A DNA stretch of 64,000 nt from UBA7662 sp943369355 (lineage in GTDB: Bacteria; Bacteroidota; Bacteroidia; UBA7662): NCBI GenBank assembly GCA_943369355.1, contig CALRMX020000003.1, positions 62,001-126,000 of the forward strand, in the 5' to 3' direction. The notes under the pieces were generated by a model. The model did no database searches. It was not told the DNA's origin and was given only the letters and a program-made list of their open reading frames with translations. The position numbers were made by a program, and so were the translations under genes. Below, in pieces: positions 58,453 to 64,000 of this stretch (positions are counted from its first letter, which is position 1; each line of letters begins with the position of its first letter).

Positions 58453-60111
58453 CTACTGCTTGCTAAACCGCGCAAAGTGGCGTTGTGCGCCTACTTCAAT
58501 CAAAACGTAATACAAGCCCGTGGGCAAGGTGCCGAGCTGTTGTAATTCAAGTTGCTGCTGCTGCACCTCGACTTTTTCTTCACGTAAAAGCTGCCCCTGG
58601 CTGGTGTAAATGCGCAGCTGTACACTTTGGTCGGTGCTGCCGGGCAGTACCATCGATAGCGCATCTTGCACGGGATTGGGATAAAGCCGCAGCGGCTGCT
58701 GCTTGCCGTAATCGGCAACCGAAGTGGCGTCGAGCTGGTACACACGTACATAATCAATTTCCAACTCGCTCTGCGTGAAGCTGGCTGAGATGTTCGGCTG
58801 TATGGCAATATTCAAAAGCAGGTACTGGTCGGTCGTAAACGGCCAAGTGTTGGCGTCTTTCACTGGCGGGTTGTAGGTATAATGCACGCGGTTATCTACG
58901 CTAAACACCATTTTGGTGGGGCTCCATTCCAGCGCATATACATGGTAGGCGCTACTCACCGTGGAGATGGTTTGGCCGCCTTTGTTCACCGTGCCGCCAA
59001 AACTCGACGGGGTGTGCATGGCACTCTGCACAAAATTTTGGTTGTCGCCCCAGTGCTCCATGATGTCGATCTCGCCACAGGCGGGCCAAGGCGTGGTGCC
59101 GAAGCCGTTGATATCCCAGTAGGCGCCGTCTTCGTTGATGTTTTTGCCGAGCATCCAAATCGCCGGCCAGGTGCCGATGCCCGTGGGCAGGATGGCGCGC
59201 ACCTCCACGCGGCCGTAGGTGAACGCAAACTTTGAATTCAAACGCGCCGAAGTATGGGTTTTGGTATGCCCCTGATCGGTGAAGTTTTCACGTTTGGCCA
59301 CCAAGTGCAAAGCGCCATTGGCTACGTAACTGTTGCTCAAGCGGTTGGTGTAATGCTGAATTTCGCCGTTGTACCAACTGCCGCCATTGGGTAAACGCGT
59401 TTGGTGAAACCACTTCGAAGTATCGATAGCGCCGCTGCCATTGAACTCGTCCGACCACACCAACTGGGTGTAGGGCGAAGGTGTGGGTGGGGTGCCGTTG
59501 AACAAAAAATCGTCGATATAGGCCAGCACCTGGAAGTTGTTGTTCTCGCCGTTGACCTGAATGAGCACGCGGTTCAGATCGATGCGCTGTACGGGTGGTG
59601 GGGAGTTGGGATCTAAATTGATGTAGGAATCGTTGGCAAAATCGAAGCTTACAGTTTGCCATTGGTCGAGCAGCAAGGGTTTGATGATCTCGGTTTGGGT
59701 GGTCCACGGACTGGCCAAAACACCATTCTGCAACTTCAGCGACACCCGATTCGGGGCATTTCCGGTGAGGCCACTGCTGGGCACGTATATTTTGAACGTA
59801 AAGGTTTGTTGGGTGCTGAGGTCGAAATTGCCCGGGATGTCGAAGCGCACATTGGCGTACTGGCCGCCTTGGTCGTGGTAGCGCAGCACCGTGGCCGAAG
59901 GGTTGATGCCCAAGGGATGTGGATTGGCAAAGGCGGCATTTACGCCACAATCGTCGCCAAACCAGCTGCCTATGTTGCCGTTGCCTTCAAAATTATCGCT
60001 GAGAAACTGCGCCCCTGTGGTGAGGGGGAGCAGGAAAATGGCCCAAACCAACCAAGCCCCCACACAAAGGCGGTATTGGAAGAAATGAGTGCCCTGGTGC
60101 TTTTGTGTCAT
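58453..60111 (-). CDS. GH16 beta-glucanase with CBM-like and T9SS domains
   Basis: A 552-residue secreted laminarinase-like enzyme. A long signal peptide (to LPLTTGAQ), a CBM-like beta domain (about 35-205), a GH16 domain (about 217-470) with the catalytic GEIDIME (E347, D349, E352) and WPAIWMLG, and a T9SS sorting domain (about 475-552, LYPNPVQDALSMVLP). It likely cleaves beta-1,3/1,4-glucans outside the cell. I start at the ATG at 60111, which gives a typical signal peptide. Confidence 0.95.
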   Translation of the reverse strand: MTQKHQGTHFFQYRLCVGAWLVWAIFLLPLTTGAQFLSDNFEGNGNIGSWFGDDCGVNAAFANPHPLGINPSATVLRYHDQGGQYANVRFDIPGNFDLSTQQTFTFKIYVPSSGLTGNAPNRVSLKLQNGVLASPWTTQTEIIKPLLLDQWQTVSFDFANDSYINLDPNSPPPVQRIDLNRVLIQVNGENNNFQVLAYIDDFLFNGTPPTPSPYTQLVWSDEFNGSGAIDTSKWFHQTRLPNGGSWYNGEIQHYTNRLSNSYVANGALHLVAKRENFTDQGHTKTHTSARLNSKFAFTYGRVEVRAILPTGIGTWPAIWMLGKNINEDGAYWDINGFGTTPWPACGEIDIMEHWGDNQNFVQSAMHTPSSFGGTVNKGGQTISTVSSAYHVYALEWSPTKMVFSVDNRVHYTYNPPVKDANTWPFTTDQYLLLNIAIQPNISASFTQSELEIDYVRVYQLDATSVADYGKQQPLRLYPNPVQDALSMVLPGSTDQSVQLRIYTSQGQLLREEKVEVQQQQLELQQLGTLPTGLYYVLIEVGAQRHFARFSKQ

Positions 60112-60549
60112 GCGTTCGGGGGTTTGTGCTTGGGATGTACTTGCCTCAAAAGCGCTAGGGAGCATTCACCCCAAACTCCTCAATTAACTATCGGTACATT
60201 TCCGACGGTTTGTTGAGGCACCTTCAAAGCCCGCTGGCACCTATTTCGTTAAAATCGAATGCCACCGGTTGCAGTAAAGATAAGCTACTACGCTTTCAAT
60301 TAGCTTTTACTTTCATTTTACCGTAGTGGAAGCTGCAACTTTTTTTCTGCCTATTAATGCGCTAACTACTTCAAAAGGGCATTTTCCTCTTGCTTGGTGC
60401 ATTCAATCTCGTTCTCCAAAAATCTGGCTCAGCAAGGTGTTTAGCCTCTTCACTCGATTTTAACGACCAATTCATCTCTTAAATCAAGCTACTTTGGCTC
60501 AAAACAAAAACACGAAATTAGCTTTCAAAAACAGCCAAATTGTACCCAA
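60112..60549. other. Intergenic region upstream of the GH16 gene
   Basis: An imperfect 17-bp inverted repeat at 60178-60218 (CCTCAATTAACTATCGG against CCGACGGTTTGTTGAGG) lies about 65 bp before the GH16 start and could be an operator or a leader hairpin. The remaining AT-rich sequence up to 60549 shows no ORF or known element. Confidence 0.45.
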
Positions 60550-61053
60550 CTATCGGGTAAGTGCACGGATGTTTGCCACCGAAGTTCCGCCGACAAAGGT
60601 TTGTATGTAATTACCCCGCTTATCGTACAGCACCACAAAAGGAGCACTGCTGGGCTCAAAAAAACGGTAGATGTCGTCTTTAAGGTCGACCGTAACCGTG
60701 AACGGCCTCCAAGAAGTCAACTGGTAATCGGCAGCAAATTTTTTGACGTTTTGAAAACTTTCATTCGACACAAATACCACCTGTAAGTCGGTTAAATAGG
60801 TTACACTATCGACCATGGCTTTGGCCTCTTGCTGACAATGGTCGCAATCGGAATTGAAATAAACGAAAACCGTTGCAGTAGACTTCAGGAGCTGACCGTG
60901 GTCGAACAAAGTACTATCGTCGCGCAACAAGGTGAAGCTGGGTAACTTTTTGGTTTTCAAATACGGAGCTATAGGGATGTTATTTCCCTGGGTTTGCACG
61001 AAACCCAATTGGCAGCATAGCGAAATGAGCAGCGTGAATAGTGTACACTTCAT
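60550..61053 (-). CDS. Exported thioredoxin-fold (redoxin/TlpA-like) protein
   Basis: A 167-residue protein with a leader (TLFTLLISLCCQLGFVQT) and a thioredoxin fold: ATVFVYFNSDCDHCQQEAKA contains the CxxC (CDHC) active site, with cis-Pro-like SSAPFVVLYDKRGN later. Likely a periplasmic thiol-disulfide enzyme. A palindrome of the Zur-type family lies at 61096-61112, about 43 bp before the start, so it may belong to the same regulon as the TonB receptor locus. Confidence 0.85.
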   Translation of the reverse strand: MKCTLFTLLISLCCQLGFVQTQGNNIPIAPYLKTKKLPSFTLLRDDSTLFDHGQLLKSTATVFVYFNSDCDHCQQEAKAMVDSVTYLTDLQVVFVSNESFQNVKKFAADYQLTSWRPFTVTVDLKDDIYRFFEPSSAPFVVLYDKRGNYIQTFVGGTSVANIRALTR

Positions 61054-61095
61054 TTTTCAAGTTTAAGATACATAGATACCACTTCCCGCTGATAA

Positions 61096-61112
61096 TCGCA
61101 ACATTGTTGCAT
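61096..61112. promoter_or_regulatory. Palindromic operator 4 upstream of the redoxin gene
   Basis: TCGCAAC-ATT-GTTGCAT; the core GCAACA-T-TGTTGC is perfect. Same plan as operators at 19851, 22996 and 23027. Confidence 0.6.
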
Positions 61113-61239
61113 TTATAAACGGCTCCTTCTTTGAATCCGTTTTAAAACCAACCCTTAGCAGGCTAAGGTTAAAGCTGTAAAAGCACACTGCGAGCTATGC
61201 GGCCATCGACGACTGCATTAACGCCTACGCCCTATAAGC

Positions 61240-61650
61240 TTACTCGGACTGCTCCTCGAACCACTGCACAATGGCGGGCATATTGCGCTCAAAGCCACCC
61301 GGTATGAAAAAGTTGAGCACGGCACAGGGTGCATCGGTGCGGTTGGCGAAGTCGTGCACCGTTTTGGCCGGAATCCGCAAAAAGGTTCCTTGCGCCACCT
61401 CTACCCATTGCTCACCCACCAGCACTGAGGTTACCCCAGCGATGCCGTAAAAAACTTCGTCGTTGTCGTCGTGGGAATGCGCCCCCGGCCCGGATGAATG
61501 GGGTTCGAGCCACCATTCCGAGATGCTGTACCCATTGGCGGTTTCGTTCTCGTCGGCTTTAAAAATGGCCGTCATGCACCCACAGCGGTAGCTTCGCCCG
61601 GCGCCCGGTGCCAACAGCAGTACATCGTTTTTGTGCTGTTTGTGTTTCAT
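61240..61650 (-). CDS. Cupin-domain protein
   Basis: A 136-residue single cupin. Metal-binding motif 1 is GAHSHDDNDEVFYGIAGVTS (H-x-H...E type) and motif 2 has PAKTVHDFANR. The N-terminus KHKQHKNDVLLLAPGAGRSY is duplicated in a truncated copy at 62958-63040. Substrate unknown. It is 84 bp downstream of the Fic gene on the same strand. Confidence 0.88.
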   Translation of the reverse strand: MKHKQHKNDVLLLAPGAGRSYRCGCMTAIFKADENETANGYSISEWWLEPHSSGPGAHSHDDNDEVFYGIAGVTSVLVGEQWVEVAQGTFLRIPAKTVHDFANRTDAPCAVLNFFIPGGFERNMPAIVQWFEEQSE

Positions 61651-61734
61651 GTATCAGTACTATTGCTTTTTCTCTTTTCCCGAAACATGCCTATAAAACC
61701 TAGCGTGGGTGCTTTGTATTGGGTCACAACTGGT

Positions 61735-62766
61735 TTACTTAAGCAGTATTTTCCAAAAACCGGTTTTGTCGCTACCAATACGCTCAATTTTCCCTTGATT
61801 TCTGAGGGCTCTTAGTCTACGTCTGACTGTGCTCAAGCTCAGGCTCAAACGATCGCCAAGCTCATTGGCGGTTATCTTGTTGTTTTGACGAATCAAAGCC
61901 AATACCGTGTCATTTACCGTGTCAACTTGCGGTTTTACCGTGTCATTTACCGTGTCAGCAAGCACGTGTAACGCGCGATTTTTGAGTATATAATTTCCTC
62001 CATAGACTAGATTCGTAAGAAATCGAATCAAATACTCGTCGGTTCTGTAAATACCTTTCGATAGGTTTTCGTAGTTGGCTCTGACCAAGGCATTTCTGAA
62101 ATACCACGAGTGATTGGCGAATAAATCGTTGTTCACTTCATTGAATCCCAATTTTCGCAAATATTTGATGAAAAAGAGCGCGGTAGTTCTTGTATTTCCT
62201 TCACCAAATACATGAATCTGCCACAAATTTGAAACAAACCGCGCAAGGTGCTCCAGGATTTCCTGTTCGCCTAATCCTTGGTAACTAAAATTTCGCTCTT
62301 GCTCCAAATCATAGGCTAAAGTAGCTTGCAAACTTTCGGCACTCGCGTATAGCACCGTTTCACCATTCAAAACCCACTCCTTTTTTGTGATATTGTAATC
62401 ACGAATTTTCCCTGCGAAGGCATAAATGCCGAAAAACAATCTGCGATGAATCGTCAAGTATTCGGATGGTGAAAAGGTGAAGGTTTGCTCCCCTAAAAGC
62501 TCTGCTATACGCGCCGAAACTTTATCGGCTTCTTCGGTACGATTGTTATCCGATTGGGCTGGATGTTGTTCATAATAACTATCAATTCTGGCCTTAGCTT
62601 GATCGATACTTATACGGCCTTCGATGTTCAGCTTGGCCGTTTCGATTAAATAATCCGAGGGCTTTAGACCATCTACTTGTTGCAAGCCAATGGCTGTTTT
62701 CCAAACTTGCGCTTTTTCAGCTCTGTTCGGTTCTCCTTGCCTTAGATATTCTTCAAAACTGTCCAT
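61735..62766 (-). CDS. Fic-family AMP-transferase with C-terminal winged helix
   Basis: A 343-residue Fic protein. N-terminal helix ALNIEGRISIDQAKARIDSY-like region (KLNIEGRISIDQAKARI) resembles the Fic/DOC inhibitory segment. The Fic core motif HVFGEGNTR (H185-R193) deviates from HPFxxGNGR at position 2 but keeps the catalytic His and anion-hole residues. A linker with a duplicated VDTVNDTV unit leads to a winged-helix domain (TANELGDRLSLSLSTVRRRL). Probably AMPylates a target or regulates transcription. It lies between a cupin gene and a truncated copy of that gene. Confidence 0.93.
   Translation of the reverse strand: MDSFEEYLRQGEPNRAEKAQVWKTAIGLQQVDGLKPSDYLIETAKLNIEGRISIDQAKARIDSYYEQHPAQSDNNRTEEADKVSARIAELLGEQTFTFSPSEYLTIHRRLFFGIYAFAGKIRDYNITKKEWVLNGETVLYASAESLQATLAYDLEQERNFSYQGLGEQEILEHLARFVSNLWQIHVFGEGNTRTTALFFIKYLRKLGFNEVNNDLFANHSWYFRNALVRANYENLSKGIYRTDEYLIRFLTNLVYGGNYILKNRALHVLADTVNDTVKPQVDTVNDTVLALIRQNNKITANELGDRLSLSLSTVRRRLRALRNQGKIERIGSDKTGFWKILLK
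61903..61957 (-). repeat. 22-bp direct repeat in the Fic linker
   Basis: The 22-bp unit at 61903-61924 is repeated exactly at 61936-61957; each unit itself contains two copies of ACCGTGTCA. In protein it gives the repeated DTVNDTV. Likely slippage. Confidence 0.85.
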
Positions 62767-62957
62767 ACTACTTCACGAAGTTCGTTTTTCTTTGCCTTGG
62801 TATAGCCAAAGTAGTAAAAGTGCGTGGACAAACATATTTCTTGCGTTTGTTATGCGCCCACCCGCCGGCTCCGAGACATACAGAACGGAATAAGGGGAAT
62901 TATCCTCTTAAGTGTTAGAAAAATCAACGGCCCTCATCAAATCCCATCTGTTGTAAT

Positions 62958-63040
62958 GCGGCCGTCATGCGCCCACAGCGGTAGCTTCGCCCGGCTCCCG
63001 GCGCCAACAGCAATACGTCGTCTTTTTGATGGTTGTGTTT
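62958..63040 (-). pseudogene. Truncated duplicate of the cupin gene 5' end
   Basis: In the minus frame it reads KHNHQKDDVLLLAPGAGRSY then RCGRMTA, matching cupin residues 2-27 (KHKQHKNDVLLLAPGAGRSY). It lacks a start codon and the rest of the gene. The Fic gene lies between this stub and the full cupin gene, both on the same strand. The remainder of the 62767-63094 interval contains no gene. Confidence 0.85.
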
Positions 63041-63094
63041 AATAGGTGAATAGCATAAAGTGCCGCCAAACTCCAAAGTCGCTGCTTTGCTGGC

Positions 63095-64000
63095 TCACTT
63101 GCGTTCGTATTCGTAGAGCTTAAAAATTTCGTAGAAATGGTGCGTATCTTTTAAACGATAGCTTTCATCCAAACGTGTCCGCACCCCATTTTGTGGATAT
63201 TGAAAGTCGGCCGCGGCATCCAAATACACGATTTTGTCGAAGTTTTTCAGCTGCAATGGATCTATTTGTGTCGCACTGTGAATGGGATAAAAGTTTTCGG
63301 ACTTCAACAGTTGGTACATTTTGTCCTTGCTGGCATATGCTCGAAAATAAGACCGGTTCCAGTAGTACACAAAGTTCAAGTCGAATACATCGGGACAAAT
63401 AAAAACCAAAACATCGTCGGTTTTGAGCTCCCTTAATTTGGCGACCGTGGCTTTCACCTCTCGTTTGTTGGTGATGTTGGGCTCGACCGTTGCTACAAAC
63501 AACAAAACCAACACCCCGGGAATCAGGTACCGGTATCGGGTGGGTTTTACGGCATACTCTACAGCTATGCCCAGCACTAAGGGGAAGGCCATGGCCGCGG
63601 GCATCACGTACCGATCGATAAACATCGGCAACGTATAGGATATGCCAAACATCAATAAGAACACAAAAACAAACCAAAACACCACCAGCTCGAAAAAAGG
63701 ATTTCGCCGTGCCTTTTTAACATACAGCAGATATTTTACGCTTGAAAAAACGAAAAGCACAAGTACACACACCGCCACCACCGGAGCATTCGAAAATACC
63801 CACAGCATATTGTAAATACTCTCCAAACCTGCAGGCGGCTGTACCCACGTACCCCCCGACGATTCCATAAACCGGTGAATTAAAACCGGAATGTTGGGTA
63901 CATACAATAAACAAGTGATGCCAAAACCGATCAATACTTTTTTCCATACCCGAAGCAGTATGGGCCGTTGGATGCCTAAAAAAACCAACTGTGCTAGCAG
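63095..64000 (-). CDS. GT39-like membrane protein, C-terminal part
   Basis: At least 302 residues, open at the window edge, so the N-terminus is outside. About six hydrophobic segments, then a soluble C-terminal part (DVLVFICPDVFDLNFVYYWN, KNFDKIVYLDAAADFQYP). The pattern resembles C-terminal halves of ArnT/PMT-type glycosyltransferases. Substrate unknown. It is the most upstream gene of the minus-strand series leading to the Fic and cupin genes. Confidence 0.75.
   Translation of the reverse strand: MLAQLVFLGIQRPILLRVWKKVLIGFGITCLLYVPNIPVLIHRFMESSGGTWVQPPAGLESIYNMLWVFSNAPVVAVCVLVLFVFSSVKYLLYVKKARRNPFFELVVFWFVFVFLLMFGISYTLPMFIDRYVMPAAMAFPLVLGIAVEYAVKPTRYRYLIPGVLVLLFVATVEPNITNKREVKATVAKLRELKTDDVLVFICPDVFDLNFVYYWNRSYFRAYASKDKMYQLLKSENFYPIHSATQIDPLQLKNFDKIVYLDAAADFQYPQNGVRTRLDESYRLKDTHHFYEIFKLYEYERK

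Noticed and set aside
1..64000. tRNA or rRNA genes
   Set aside because: No stretch with a complete cloverleaf or rRNA signature was recognised by eye; a dedicated search could still find one.

Overview
The window comes from a Bacteroidota chromosome. Supporting signs are three or four secreted proteins with type IX secretion (T9SS) C-terminal sorting domains, one gliding-motility-type C-terminal domain, a TonB-dependent receptor with a carboxypeptidase-regulatory-like N-terminus, Bacteroidota-restricted families (DUF4293, DUF4625), type III glutamine synthetase, and TAnnTTTG-type -7 promoter boxes without Shine-Dalgarno sequences. I cannot fix the class or genus. No rRNA or tRNA gene was recognised.

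Layout. 0-5.5 kb: minus-strand nitrogen cluster (type III glutamine synthetase, ankyrin-tailed glutaminase, ammonium transporter). 6-12.2 kb: thioesterase, cold-shock protein, two NAD(P)-binding proteins, a photolyase/cryptochrome overlapped by a small DUF2256 protein, an HxlR regulator, and a chain of four start/stop-overlapping genes (HAD, DinB-like, NlpE-like, MazG-like). 12.3-19 kb: BASS transporter, ComB, GcvT, LpxD, a large T9SS type B protein, RNase HII. 19.2-24.3 kb: a Fur/Zur-like regulator, a ZnuD-like TonB-dependent receptor and DUF4625 lipoproteins, with copies of one palindrome (TTGCAAC-N3-GTTGCAA) over their promoters; a related site lies upstream of a redoxin gene at 61 kb.

24.3-40.7 kb is the most unusual part: a visibly AT-richer block of about 22 genes, all on the minus strand apart from a transposase remnant. 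It contains toxin-antitoxin pairs, HEPN proteins (AbiU2-like and ApeA-like), lipoproteins, membrane proteins and unknowns. Genes or gene pairs are separated by related, hairpin-forming 110-375 bp repeats. For most cassettes the arms immediately flanking the gene(s) are cassette-specific inverted repeats (for example GTTATAGGGC ... GCCCTATAAC), the relation expected between the core and inverse core of integron cassettes. No integrase is visible, so I read it as an integrase-less attC-like cassette array (CALIN-like). Several repeats also carry a copy of the 3' end of the resident beta-barrel gene that borders the array.

40.7-57.5 kb returns to housekeeping: VOC protein, 2-oxo-acid dehydrogenase E2, CinA, LptD, N-acetylmuramoyl-L-alanine amidase, MCE protein, M1 peptidase, ABC exporter, TruA, thiolase, DUF4293, DUF5655, inorganic pyrophosphatase, MarR regulator. 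57.7-64 kb: lipoprotein, GH16 glucanase, redoxin, cupin, a Fic protein lying between the cupin gene and a duplicated cupin stub, and the 3' part of a GT39-like membrane protein that runs off the window. All functional calls rest on motif recognition by eye; no database search was run.
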